Shown here: positions 8,140-17,441 of the stretch, piece after piece
Numbering within the stretch: position 1 is the stretch's first letter
Layout of the letters: every line of letters starts with the position of its first letter
Made by a program: the position numbers and the translations under genes
Notes under the pieces: generated by a model
Seen by the model: only the letters and a program-made list of their open reading frames with translations
The model's database searches: none
What the model was told of the DNA's origin: nothing
Source of the DNA: Promethearchaeota archaeon
GTDB lineage: Archaea; Asgardarchaeota; Lokiarchaeia; Sigyniarchaeales; SOKP01
NCBI GenBank assembly: GCA_019894975.1
Contig: JAGXNO010000029.1
Location: forward strand, 1-46,931
DNA length: 46,931 nt
Direction of reading: 5' to 3'

Positions 8140-9363
8140 TTAAATATCTATTTCTTTTATGAGTAATACATCTTTTCCTGCGAGATCCTTTCCACAATAT
8201 TTAGCATATTTATCAAAAAATCCCATTGGATCTAATATTGCTTCCTCAGGAGTAAGAACACCCTTTTCTGTAATTTCACCACTGAGAACCATATTTACTG
8301 CTATAGCGAGGGGAATTGATGTTACTCCCGCCATTCCTCCAAAAGGTACTCGATTGTTACCGATTGCAATTTTTAGAGGTTTTCCATCTTTAACACCTGT
8401 CACTATTACAGTTAATCCAGGAGGAGTACCAACATATTCCTTAATGAATTCTCCGTCTCTACTTATATCCCTAATTTCTTCTTCAAATTTAATTGTGGCC
8501 TCATTCAAAGTTAACTCCTTATTAGATATCTTTTGAGTATAACTGCGAATTATATTAGTTATTGTATTCCCCATATACATCAGATTCGAAACTGAATTTG
8601 CTTTTATAACTCTTGGTAAAGTAACAGGTTCAGGATGTCCGATATGACAAACGTAAGTCTCTTTAAATCCTGGAAAATTAAGTGGTTCTGCGTCAGAAAG
8701 AGGTTTAATATTAATATATTTACCACCCCGATATGTTGGCATTTCTTCCAAAGTTTCATAAAATAAGTGCATAGTAGCAGCATTAGCAACTGCAGGCATA
8801 TCCTTAAATTTTCTATAAAATTTTCTTGGTTCAACATAATATTTTGGTTTACTCCCGATCCTTTCCCCTGCACCATATCCCCATGCAGTTATAAGATCAT
8901 CAACTTTATCAAGTTTAGAACACGCCATAACAGCCATTAGGTTTGTAATTCCCGGACTTGAGCCAATTCCAATAACTGCTGTGATTCCTGCTTTTTTTGC
9001 TCTTTCATCCATTTCAAGCAAATCTAAAGTCGGTTTCCAATCATCACATATATCTACATATGGTTTTTTAGCATTTAAAACAGCATCGAGTATCATAGAT
9101 GCAAATTTGTAGTATGGTCCCACTGTGTTCATTACAAGGTCATGTGACGAGATTAAATTAATAAGGTTGTCCCTTGCGGTAACATCTATCTGTGCTGCTT
9201 TTAATTTATCAGAGCCAATTAGATCTACAAGGTGATTTGCTCGTTCATAATCTTTATCTGCTACAGTAATATTTGTTATGTTTGGAGATTCGAGGAGTAT
9301 AGCTATAGCCATTCTTCCCATATCCCCCGATCCACCCAATGCTAATACCTTCATAGTTATCAT
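8140..9363 (-). CDS. Saccharopine dehydrogenase-like NAD(P)-binding enzyme
   Basis: 407 residues. An N-terminal Rossmann fold starts at once (KVLALGGSGDMGRMA), followed by strand-end acidic and DVTARD-type segments, GPYYKFASMILDA and IGIGSSPGITNLMA, which together are typical of the saccharopine dehydrogenase superfamily. The middle-to-C-terminal part (EFIKEYVGTPPGLTVIVTG) matches the catalytic domain of the same group. True saccharopine/lysine use cannot be assumed; members also act on carboxynorspermidine or homospermidine. Start is ATG 9363 or ATG 9354; the Rossmann motif begins right after the second, which is the more economical choice. Divergent from the iron alcohol dehydrogenase. Confidence 0.85.
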   Translation of the reverse strand: MITMKVLALGGSGDMGRMAIAILLESPNITNITVADKDYERANHLVDLIGSDKLKAAQIDVTARDNLINLISSHDLVMNTVGPYYKFASMILDAVLNAKKPYVDICDDWKPTLDLLEMDERAKKAGITAVIGIGSSPGITNLMAVMACSKLDKVDDLITAWGYGAGERIGSKPKYYVEPRKFYRKFKDMPAVANAATMHLFYETLEEMPTYRGGKYINIKPLSDAEPLNFPGFKETYVCHIGHPEPVTLPRVIKANSVSNLMYMGNTITNIIRSYTQKISNKELTLNEATIKFEEEIRDISRDGEFIKEYVGTPPGLTVIVTGVKDGKPLKIAIGNNRVPFGGMAGVTSIPLAIAVNMVLSGEITEKGVLTPEEAILDPMGFFDKYAKYCGKDLAGKDVLLIKEIDI

Positions 9364-9468
9364 CTATTTTGTAATTCAATTTCAATATTGGTTAAGCATG
9401 TATAAAAATATATATTAATTGAAACACATTAAGTAATAATTATATCATTAGTAAAGGGAATATATTCA

Positions 9469-10776
9469 ATGTCAAGAAGAGATATAGCATGGTATGAAAA
9501 TGATATGCTTAAGGATATGTATATCAAAGCTGGCTCAAATGCTTTTAGAGGTTATCATTCACCTATAATAAGTCCCAAAACTACTTTTGTTGGTACTAAT
9601 AGTTTGAATGATTTTATTAATCACATCTCTGCTTATTTATCTGATAATGAACGACGGGTTTTAATTGTGGTTGATAAAGATCTGCATAAGCTAGGAGAGA
9701 GAGTTGCTATTAGACTTAAACAAAGAAATATTGACTCAAGATTTTATGATAATGTGCTTCCTGACGTACCTAGACATACAATACTTGAAGGAGCTAAGGC
9801 TTGTGAAGAATATGATCCAAAAGTTATTTTAGCTGTAGGAGGGGGATCTGCTATGGATACAGCAAAGCTAATTCTGCTATTTTATGAAAAACCTGAAATA
9901 AATATCAATAATATGAGTGCCCCATTTTATGCGGGACTACGGAAAAAAGTCAATATTCTAGCAGCAATACCCACTACTTCGGGGACTGGAGCAGAAACAA
10001 CTTTTATAGCAGTTGTGACAGATACAGATAGAGATCCACCGAAAAAAACAGAAGTTGTACTCTACGAATTTTGCCCGGATTTTGTAGTGCTTCATCCGGA
10101 TTTTGTTAAAACAATGCCTCCTGCTCTAACTATGGGAACAGGTATGGACGCTCTTGCCCACTCTATGGGTTCTTATATGCTTACGATGAGTACACTTTTT
10201 ACAGACATGCATAATTTGAAAGCAATTGAATTGATTTTAAAGTATTTACCACGTTCTGTTAAAAGAGGTAATGACATGGAAGCTCGCGAGAAAATGCAGA
10301 TGGCTGCTTATATCGCAGGCATAGGTTTTGGTAACATTTCTGGGGGCATCGAGCATTCCTTAGGGCACTCATTTGGGGCATTGTTCCATGTTCATCACGG
10401 TGTATGTGTAGCATTGTTTTTAAGTGCATCAATTGCGTTTCAAGCAAAGGTTACTAACAGATTCTATGATCTTGCAAAAAATTTCGGAGTTAAAATTGAG
10501 AATCGAGAGCGAGACGAAATTTTAAAAGACTTACTAACGGAACTAAGGAATTTTATGCGTGAAGTAAATTGTCCACTGTCAATCACTGAACTTGACAATC
10601 CTAAAATTTCAAAGGAAGATTATTTAACCCAGCTAGATCAAATGGTTGAATTTGCCTTTAATGATTACTGCACGTTATCATCTACTCGTCGAATTAATCG
10701 TCCACAGTATAGAAAAATGTTAGAAACGGTATATGAAAATAAAATAGAGGATTTAATGGATTTATTTTATAATTAG
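9469..10776 (+). CDS. Iron-containing alcohol dehydrogenase
   Basis: NAD(P)-dependent, Fe(II)-type (group III) alcohol dehydrogenase that interconverts an alcohol and an aldehyde or ketone. 435 residues. The nucleotide-binding motif AVGGGSAMDTAK is at 122-133, followed by IPTTSGTGAETT at 168-179. The four iron ligands fit Asp227, His231, His296 and His310 (GMDALAHS, IEHSLGH, HVHHG). It is 12 bases upstream of an aldehyde ferredoxin oxidoreductase on the same strand, so the pair can link alcohol, aldehyde and acid with NAD(P) on one side and ferredoxin on the other. Substrate unknown; butanol-type, lactaldehyde-type and hydroxy-acid-type members share these motifs. Confidence 0.92.
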   Translation: MSRRDIAWYENDMLKDMYIKAGSNAFRGYHSPIISPKTTFVGTNSLNDFINHISAYLSDNERRVLIVVDKDLHKLGERVAIRLKQRNIDSRFYDNVLPDVPRHTILEGAKACEEYDPKVILAVGGGSAMDTAKLILLFYEKPEININNMSAPFYAGLRKKVNILAAIPTTSGTGAETTFIAVVTDTDRDPPKKTEVVLYEFCPDFVVLHPDFVKTMPPALTMGTGMDALAHSMGSYMLTMSTLFTDMHNLKAIELILKYLPRSVKRGNDMEAREKMQMAAYIAGIGFGNISGGIEHSLGHSFGALFHVHHGVCVALFLSASIAFQAKVTNRFYDLAKNFGVKIENRERDEILKDLLTELRNFMREVNCPLSITELDNPKISKEDYLTQLDQMVEFAFNDYCTLSSTRRINRPQYRKMLETVYENKIEDLMDLFYN

Positions 10777-10788
10777 GAGGAGAAAATA

Positions 10789-12657
10789 ATGGAAAAATTA
10801 TACGGATATAATGGTAAAATCGCATATATTGATTTAAGTTCTTCAAAAATAGAAATAAAGGATTTAGATCCAGAAATTGCTAAGGAGTATTTAGGCGGAG
10901 CAGGACTTTCCGCAAAGCTTACATATGATTTACTGACGGAGGATGATTATAAAACATTACAAAAAGATCCTTTTTCAAGCGTAAATCCATTAATATTTTC
11001 TACAGGCCCACTAACTGGAACGGCTACACCTTCTAGCAGTAGATATTGTGTTACAGGAATTTCACCACTCACAGGGATATGGGGGGAGTCAACGTCAGGC
11101 GGATTTCTCCCAATTGCATTAAAGAGAAGCGGATATGACGCGATTGTGATTACAGGTGAAAGTGATGATCCAAAATTCATTCTTATTAAGGAAGGAAATA
11201 TAGAAATAAAGGATGCTACACATCTTTGGGGTAAAAATACTCGGGAAACAATAGAAGATATTAAAGAAGGGCTAGAAGATGAAAAACTTAGAATAGCTTG
11301 CATAGGAAAGGCAGGTGAAAATTTAGTAAACTATGCTGCAATAATTAATGATGAGGGAAGAGCTGCTGGAAGATGCGGATTAGGAGCTATAATGGGTAAA
11401 AAGAAACTTAAAGCAATAGCCATAAAAGGAGGTCAATCAATCCAATATTTTGATAAGGAACAACTAAGTAATCTAGGAAAAACTACTCGAGAAAATGTAA
11501 TGATCCCATTTGCTACAAATTTATTTTCTCATTATGGAACTCTAATTTATACGGACATGGGTATGGTTATAGGTGATGTTCCAGCGAACTACTTTACAAA
11601 AACAGAGTTTATAGCGGAAGATTTAACAGGAAGGGCATTAAAGGAACAATATGTTGTTTTAAAATATGCATGTGCCGGATGTCCTATTGGTTGTGGGAGA
11701 AGAACTCTCATAGAAATAGATGGAAATGAGGTTGAAGTCGATGGGCCGGAGTATGAGACAACTGCCGCTTTTGGACCAATGTGTGGAATCCTTAATTTTA
11801 AGCCAATAATCAAAGCAAACCATAAATGCAATCTTGAAGGTGTAGATACAATTTCTAGTGGAGTTTCAATATCTTTTTTAATTTATTTAGTCGAAAATGG
11901 TATTGCTATAAAAGAAATTGAGAAGTACCTAGATGAAATTAGGCTTGAAGAAATTCGATGGGGAAATGACAATGTTGTTCTGAAATTGTTAGATCTAATT
12001 ATTGAAAGAAAGGGAATAGGAAATATATTATCTGAGGGTGTACGAATGATGGCTAAAAAACTGGATGTCGATCCCGATTTAGCCGCCCATGTAAAAGGTT
12101 TGGAATTACCAATGCATGATCCACGCGCCTACTTAGGACAGGCTCTTTCTTACATGACAAGTTGTACTGGAGCTAACCATAATAAGGGGGATTTTTACAA
12201 TATTGATGGTGATGCAGCATCGTACGCAAAAATTAGAAAAAAGGACAGATTTACAGTTAATAAAAGAGAGAAGGCTATAATAGCATATCAAGATTTAACT
12301 AACATTTATGATTCAGCAGTAATTTGTAATTTTACACATATTAATGATGGTGCCTTAGCAAGATTATTAAAATCATGTACGGGAATTCAGGCATTCGGGA
12401 GTAGCGGAACATTGTTTAAAATAGGAGAACGTGCTTCAAACCTTAAACGGTTAATATCCTGTAAACTAGGTTGCAATAGAGCAAATGACTACTTACCAAA
12501 AATTGTTTCAACAGCTCTAAAAACAGGTGGCTCCGCGGGAATAGCAGTTGATTTAGAAGAAAATTTAAAAGTTTATTATGAGAAACGAGGTTGGGAGTGG
12601 GATACGGGTTTTCCTTCCCCAGAAAAATTAAAAGAGCTAAATATCATAAAATCTTAA
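10789..12657 (+). CDS. Aldehyde ferredoxin oxidoreductase (tungsten/molybdopterin), AOR 1
   Basis: Oxidises aldehydes to acids with ferredoxin, or reduces acids, using a bis-pterin tungsten centre and one 4Fe-4S cluster. 622 residues, the family norm. Cluster cysteines: C295, C298 and C302 in CAGCPIGCG, with C513 (VICNF) as the fourth. Pterin-binding regions include the N-terminal GGAGLSAKL, the TGTATPSSSRYCVTG segment, GRCGLGAIMGKKKLKAI, and SYMTSCTGANHNKGD. A strong Shine-Dalgarno (AGGAGG) precedes the ATG, and the alcohol dehydrogenase ends 12 bases upstream: one operon. Sequence does not reveal the aldehyde used. The second AOR at 25.2 kb is a different subtype. Confidence 0.93.
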   Translation: MEKLYGYNGKIAYIDLSSSKIEIKDLDPEIAKEYLGGAGLSAKLTYDLLTEDDYKTLQKDPFSSVNPLIFSTGPLTGTATPSSSRYCVTGISPLTGIWGESTSGGFLPIALKRSGYDAIVITGESDDPKFILIKEGNIEIKDATHLWGKNTRETIEDIKEGLEDEKLRIACIGKAGENLVNYAAIINDEGRAAGRCGLGAIMGKKKLKAIAIKGGQSIQYFDKEQLSNLGKTTRENVMIPFATNLFSHYGTLIYTDMGMVIGDVPANYFTKTEFIAEDLTGRALKEQYVVLKYACAGCPIGCGRRTLIEIDGNEVEVDGPEYETTAAFGPMCGILNFKPIIKANHKCNLEGVDTISSGVSISFLIYLVENGIAIKEIEKYLDEIRLEEIRWGNDNVVLKLLDLIIERKGIGNILSEGVRMMAKKLDVDPDLAAHVKGLELPMHDPRAYLGQALSYMTSCTGANHNKGDFYNIDGDAASYAKIRKKDRFTVNKREKAIIAYQDLTNIYDSAVICNFTHINDGALARLLKSCTGIQAFGSSGTLFKIGERASNLKRLISCKLGCNRANDYLPKIVSTALKTGGSAGIAVDLEENLKVYYEKRGWEWDTGFPSPEKLKELNIIKS

Positions 12658-12799
12658 AAAACTATATTCTTAAAATTTTTTTCTTTACTTATTTTACTCT
12701 AATCTCTAAATAACAAGTGTTTTAGTTTAAAGTTAAATATGAATAAAATTTCTAATTTAGTAATAAAAATTATAACCGATTGAAGTATTCGATCATAAA

Positions 12800-13246
12800 T
12801 TGAAAGAACTATACGAAATAGGCTTTGTGTTTAGGGGATTTGTAATGGTTAATCATATTTTTAAAGATATGCCCCAACAAAAAGACCATGGAGTAACTAA
12901 AGACCTTAGAGGAGCATTTATATCAGCTATTAACACTTTTTCTGAAACGGCGTTCCAGAATAGTTCGTTAGAGTATTTAGAGTCTGGAAATATTTTGTTT
13001 ATTTTTAAATTAGCAGACATTCAATCCGGGGATAATAATGTAAAAGAACCAGTAATTTTATATGGATTAGTAGATAAGTCAAAAAAGAAATCGGATAAAC
13101 TTGTCAACAAATTTTTCGATAGAGTGAATCCAGTTTTACAATTATTTGTTCAAAAATTCAATGGGGCTAACTTTTCAGAATTAAACCAATTTGAAGATTT
13201 TGAAGAAAAGGTAGTAGAGTTCCTAACGAAAAAAACCCAAGAATGA
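12800..13246 (+). CDS. Small protein, suspected longin/roadblock-like fold
   Basis: 148 residues from a TTG start; the frame is closed upstream by TAA at 12773. The pattern of short strands and long helices (YEIGFVFRGFVMVNHIF, then RGAFISAINTFSETAF, NILFIFKL, VILYGLVD, then a long C-terminal helix ending DFEEKVVEFL) is what I would expect of the longin/roadblock class of small GTPase partners common in Asgard archaea. This is a judgement on pattern, not a recognised motif. Its stop codon directly abuts the stop of the convergent propeller gene. AT-rich sequence upstream (12658-12799) provides a promoter-like stretch around 12765-12775. Confidence 0.55.
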   Translation: MKELYEIGFVFRGFVMVNHIFKDMPQQKDHGVTKDLRGAFISAINTFSETAFQNSSLEYLESGNILFIFKLADIQSGDNNVKEPVILYGLVDKSKKKSDKLVNKFFDRVNPVLQLFVQKFNGANFSELNQFEDFEEKVVEFLTKKTQE

Positions 13247-14896
13247 TTAATCCGCAAGGCTCCAACCTTTAGGTTTTGCTCGAGAATATTTTATCCTTCC
13301 TTGTTCCTTTAATATATTAATTTCTTTTTCTATTTGATCAATGGAGAAACCTTTTTCCTTTAATGGATTCACGAATTCTGCCTTTGTGGGGATTAAATGC
13401 TTATTCTTAAGATGTTCAAGTAGAATATCCTCCAACGTGCCTTCAGTTTTTATTTTTTCTACGGGAGCCTTTTCTTTTGGGACGCTAGATAGAATCGCAC
13501 TTAATTTTTCTTTATCTGTTTTAATAGGTTCTTCTATAACCATATGTTTTACACTGCTCTTTTGTTCCTCAACCACGGTTTCAGCTTCAATTTTTTCCTC
13601 TTTTTCTTCTTCAGGCAAACTCCATACAGGATACACTACTTTTTCATAAATAACTGATTTTTGGGTATTTAATACGGATAATTCTTCTAAGATTTCATCC
13701 TCAGTATAATTTAAATCTTTCAATTCCGCAGTTAGATCTTTTAAATATCCTTTATTTAGTAAAATCTCGAATAGATGCTCTCTAATATTAGTTGGGACTT
13801 TTTGAGCCTTTGCAATCTCATTAATCACAGTCTCTTTTTCAGTAGACTCTAATATCTGCAATTTATCTTGTTGAGGAATATCAAGAGAAGGTTTATCGCC
13901 CCACTCAAAATCGGTGAGAATTCTGATTGCACGATCATATCCTCCAAAAATAATATTTTTCTTTTCTTGATCTACTCTATAACATATATCCTTAATTGAA
14001 CTAGATACTTTTGTCTTCCATTTTAATTCAAAATCTGTTGATCCAATAGATGGATTATGAAATACTTTCAAAGATCCATCTGCGCATCCAGCAACGATCT
14101 CATTGGCGTTATCACCGTCAATATCTTCAATAAGTAGCGATAATGGACGACCCTCATCAATTTGAATATCTTTAATGGGTTCTCCATTGCAATCAAGTAT
14201 TTTTATAACAGAACTATCAGTACTTATTAAAATTTCATTGAAACCATCATTTGTAACATCACCTACTTTAATATCATTAATTTGCGAGCTAAAATCTTTC
14301 TGCCAAGTAATGTCAGGAAGTCCATCTTTAAACCTAATTAATTGAACAATTCCACTTTTAGTTCCAACTATTAATCCATAAATTGGAACCTTATCATCAG
14401 GTAATTTTAACACGCCTAATGTGCAAGCGGTTACCCAAGAGTCGTAATAAAAAATGAATTTTGGTTCCTCAGAGTTAATACCATCAAAAATTTTGATAGT
14501 CTTATCTTCACTACCAAATATTAATTCTATATTCCCATTTCGAGTAATATCTCCAGCGATGCAACAGATTACACGCTTAGGAGATCTATAGCGCATTATT
14601 CCAACTAATTTTTTCTTTTCTAAACTCAATTTTAAAACCATGAAGCTTCCGTCTCCCGCACCCACTAAAACTTCATCACACCCGTCCCCATCTAGATCAA
14701 TGGGATAACTACATCGACACCATCCATCAAAAACTCTATCATCAATTATATTCATACTTTCATCCATTAAATAGAGTGTTTTATCGTGTCCACCAAAAAT
14801 TAAGAAGCTTTTATCGTGGCATCTTAAAATTGAGCACGTTAAAACTGCATCCGGACATTCAAACATATGAATAAGTTGAAAACGCTTTCGAATCAT
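13247..14896 (-). CDS. Cytosolic FG-GAP/BBS-type beta-propeller with winged-helix tail
   Basis: 549 residues, no signal peptide or membrane span. Residues 1-330 hold about seven repeats of the form 'D-x-DGD-x-x-EVLVGAGDGS' (DLDGDGCDEVLVGAGDGS near 65; GDITRNGNIELIFGSED near 110; GDVTNDGFNEILIST near 210; EDIDGDNANEIVAGCADGS near 250), giving a seven-bladed propeller. The repeat style resembles both integrin FG-GAP blades and the propellers of eukaryotic BBSome subunits BBS2/BBS7. A helical, charged middle follows. Residues 485-549 (TLEDILLEHLKNKHLIP ... GRIKYSRAKPKGW) look like a winged helix. Probably a scaffold. It converges on the longin-like gene with no base between the stops. Confidence 0.7.
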   Translation of the reverse strand: MIRKRFQLIHMFECPDAVLTCSILRCHDKSFLIFGGHDKTLYLMDESMNIIDDRVFDGWCRCSYPIDLDGDGCDEVLVGAGDGSFMVLKLSLEKKKLVGIMRYRSPKRVICCIAGDITRNGNIELIFGSEDKTIKIFDGINSEEPKFIFYYDSWVTACTLGVLKLPDDKVPIYGLIVGTKSGIVQLIRFKDGLPDITWQKDFSSQINDIKVGDVTNDGFNEILISTDSSVIKILDCNGEPIKDIQIDEGRPLSLLIEDIDGDNANEIVAGCADGSLKVFHNPSIGSTDFELKWKTKVSSSIKDICYRVDQEKKNIIFGGYDRAIRILTDFEWGDKPSLDIPQQDKLQILESTEKETVINEIAKAQKVPTNIREHLFEILLNKGYLKDLTAELKDLNYTEDEILEELSVLNTQKSVIYEKVVYPVWSLPEEEKEEKIEAETVVEEQKSSVKHMVIEEPIKTDKEKLSAILSSVPKEKAPVEKIKTEGTLEDILLEHLKNKHLIPTKAEFVNPLKEKGFSIDQIEKEINILKEQGRIKYSRAKPKGWSLAD

Positions 14897-15044
14897 GATC
14901 TTACAAGAATCCTTTCGATTATAGAAATTTTGATAATATCTAAAATAAATTTTTCTGTTTATTCATTTAATAATTATCTCAAGAATTATAAAACAATTAG
15001 TTAAAAATAGATAAAGGAAAAAAATAAAAAAGAAAATTTATGAT

Positions 15045-17189
15045 TTATAATGCTAATTGTGCATCCGATGGGCTATATTCGCCAGTGCCTGTTATCTCAT
15101 AGGAGATTTCTAATTTATCACCGATTTCTAACTCATCAATTGCCCACTTTAGCGTATCTTGACCTACCTCATCTGTTATTTTAGGTGTCATTGAATAGGT
15201 ACCATATTCAAATGAATCTGGAACTTTATCAAGAAGTACAAGATTATATAATTTTGATTCACCAATATTTTCAAGAGTTAAGATAATTCTGTAATTACCA
15301 AGATCTCCAATTGGAACAACTTCTTTACTTGTACGGAATTTCCTTCTGATGTGAAGAGCTTCTATGGTTGGTACTTCAGGTTTAAACTCTAATTCTTGAC
15401 TTACTGGGTATGTATTTGCATGATAAATGATTTTTGATTCAAATGTTGAATCTCGAACAGGATTCATACAATGAATAGGATACTGGAATTCTAAGGATGA
15501 ATCAGGTTTAAACATCCCTGTACTAGTATCTTTAAGGGCTCTCAATGTAATTGTAAAAACGTCCATTTCAAAGCTGACGGCACCAGAAGAAAGTTCTACT
15601 TCATCTCCATCCCAAATTAGTTTAATTTCATCTGCTTTAGGTGGTTGGTATTCATCTGTGAACGATTGATGAATGACAATAATTTCATTCAGTGGAGCTG
15701 AACCGTTATTTGCCATTTTAAGAGTGGCAACAACGTCCTGAGATTTGTAAGTTGGGGTTTCAACTTTATCATAAGCCATATCTCCTGTTATGCTAGCTAT
15801 TTCTAATATAACATCTGAGATAGAAACTGCGACTGTAACTTGATATTGGTAATCAGGAACAACTCTAAATTCAAGTTTCTTCCTAAATGTTGGATAATCT
15901 TCACTTTCATATTGCCATTTAACTGAGTGCCATTGGGCGCCTGAAGGCAACATAGGAACATCATTAGGATCTATATCAATGAATTTCACGCTCTCATCAT
16001 CCGGACTGTACACGTCCGCATTGAATAGCTGAATAATAAATTCAGATGAATTATCAAATATTAATTTATTATCCCAAATATTAGGCTCCTCATCTCTTTC
16101 AAGAGTATCAATGAAAAACTTGTTTCGCGTGTAAGCGTCAAATTTATCTATAGCTAATCCTTCAGCAAATGAAGATGCTGCTTTATAAGTAACATCAATA
16201 CTTCCGGTTCTTCTCCTAGCGATATCATTTACGGTAATATTACAGGTTAGTTTAAGTACAACTGTATAATCTGGTCTTAATTTATCGATCTTCCAAATAA
16301 CCTTATCTCCCTTAATTTCAGCTCTTCCTTCAGTTGTATCTCGCACTACAGGATTAATAAAATCATCTGGAATAGTTTTAATTACTTCAATATCAGATAC
16401 TGGTTTGTTAAACATATTCCTTAACGCAATTGCAAAGGTTATTGTATTTTCTCTGTCAATTGAAATTCCAAATGTTTCTAAACTTGATACAACAGCAGTC
16501 CCGCCGTCTTCCCAGGTTTCTCCGTCCTCCTCTTTTTCTTCTTCCTCTTCCTCATCTTCTGCAGTTGGAGGTATTGTGGTGGCTACCTTTTTACTTGGTT
16601 TACTTGATTTATCTTTTAGTTTTAACAATTCTCTTTCAATATTATCTATATTTAGAACTTCATCAGCTTCGGGAAGAGTACTGATAAATTCTTTAACCAA
16701 GAATAGATTTTGTACATCTTTTTTTAATTCAAATTCTTGTGTATTAACGTTGTCTGGATACTCGGTGCCCAATTCTCTTATCGAAATATCTTTAGATTTC
16801 AAATTAGTACTACCTATATTTTCGAGGGAAACATCAATATCCCAAAGTCTATCTATCTTACTTGGGTTTTCGATACTAATTTTTCCTCCAAAGCTAAAGG
16901 ATCCAACGTTAGCATCATGATCTTGTGTTACTTCAACATCCTCAATTACTTTGACTAATGCCAACAAACCTTCTCGATTTCCACCTTTTAATAAAATACT
17001 GCCTTCAAGCTCTCCTGTGTCTTCATCGTATGTCTCAATAACCGGTGTTGCAGAATCTCGATCCACTAATTTTACTTTTCCATCATTCTTATCAGATCTT
17101 TTTAAGGCATCTGCTACTAATTCTTCTTTCGCTTCAGATTTATCAAATCCCATTCTCCGTTGTGGTTTTTTCTTATCTTTTTTTGCCAT
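15045..17189 (-). CDS. Cytosolic DUF11/Ig-like repeat protein, unknown function
   Basis: 714 residues. The N-terminus is strongly basic (MAKKDKKKPQRRMGF), not a signal peptide, and no membrane segment is present, so the protein should stay inside the cell. The bulk is beta-rich, with several copies of a DUF11/CARDB-like module: 'xVxxTIPDDFINP ... VIWKIDKLRPDYTVVLKL' near 290 and 'LVLLDKVPDSFEY ... LKWAIDELEIGDKLEISYEI' at the C-terminus. An acidic linker of consecutive glutamates near 215-225 divides the N-terminal module from the rest. Such modules are normally extracellular in archaea; a soluble version is odd. Start ATG 17189 has AAGGAA upstream. Function unknown; a scaffold or adaptor is possible. 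Confidence 0.7.
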   Translation of the reverse strand: MAKKDKKKPQRRMGFDKSEAKEELVADALKRSDKNDGKVKLVDRDSATPVIETYDEDTGELEGSILLKGGNREGLLALVKVIEDVEVTQDHDANVGSFSFGGKISIENPSKIDRLWDIDVSLENIGSTNLKSKDISIRELGTEYPDNVNTQEFELKKDVQNLFLVKEFISTLPEADEVLNIDNIERELLKLKDKSSKPSKKVATTIPPTAEDEEEEEEKEEDGETWEDGGTAVVSSLETFGISIDRENTITFAIALRNMFNKPVSDIEVIKTIPDDFINPVVRDTTEGRAEIKGDKVIWKIDKLRPDYTVVLKLTCNITVNDIARRRTGSIDVTYKAASSFAEGLAIDKFDAYTRNKFFIDTLERDEEPNIWDNKLIFDNSSEFIIQLFNADVYSPDDESVKFIDIDPNDVPMLPSGAQWHSVKWQYESEDYPTFRKKLEFRVVPDYQYQVTVAVSISDVILEIASITGDMAYDKVETPTYKSQDVVATLKMANNGSAPLNEIIVIHQSFTDEYQPPKADEIKLIWDGDEVELSSGAVSFEMDVFTITLRALKDTSTGMFKPDSSLEFQYPIHCMNPVRDSTFESKIIYHANTYPVSQELEFKPEVPTIEALHIRRKFRTSKEVVPIGDLGNYRIILTLENIGESKLYNLVLLDKVPDSFEYGTYSMTPKITDEVGQDTLKWAIDELEIGDKLEISYEITGTGEYSPSDAQLAL

Positions 17190-17441
17190 GATTCCTTGCC
17201 AATTTTTTGTTTGTTTTTTTTTTATTGGATTGAATTTTATTTAAGAGTTAATAAAAGTTAACCCGATAAAATAAAATCTACTACACTCTTTAAAAAATTT
17301 TTCATACATGAGAAATAGAACGTGAGTAAAAAGATAGGAAGTGTTCTTTTTATAGAAATGTGGAATATTTTTTTCCATTAAAATTTGAATTCTTAGTATT
17401 AAATTCAGATTCTGTAAATTTATGATCACATATTGGTAAAG

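Noticed and set aside
16405..16920. Plus-strand open frame of 171 codons inside the DUF11/Ig-like gene
   Set aside because: Serine-rich, low-complexity product antisense to a well-supported gene; it reflects the codon pattern of the acidic linker on the other strand.
17241..17429. Minus-strand frame of 62 codons between the DUF11-like and glycerate kinase genes
   Set aside because: Low-complexity AT-driven composition, no ribosome-binding site, no recognisable motif; the gap 17190-17441 shows nothing else.
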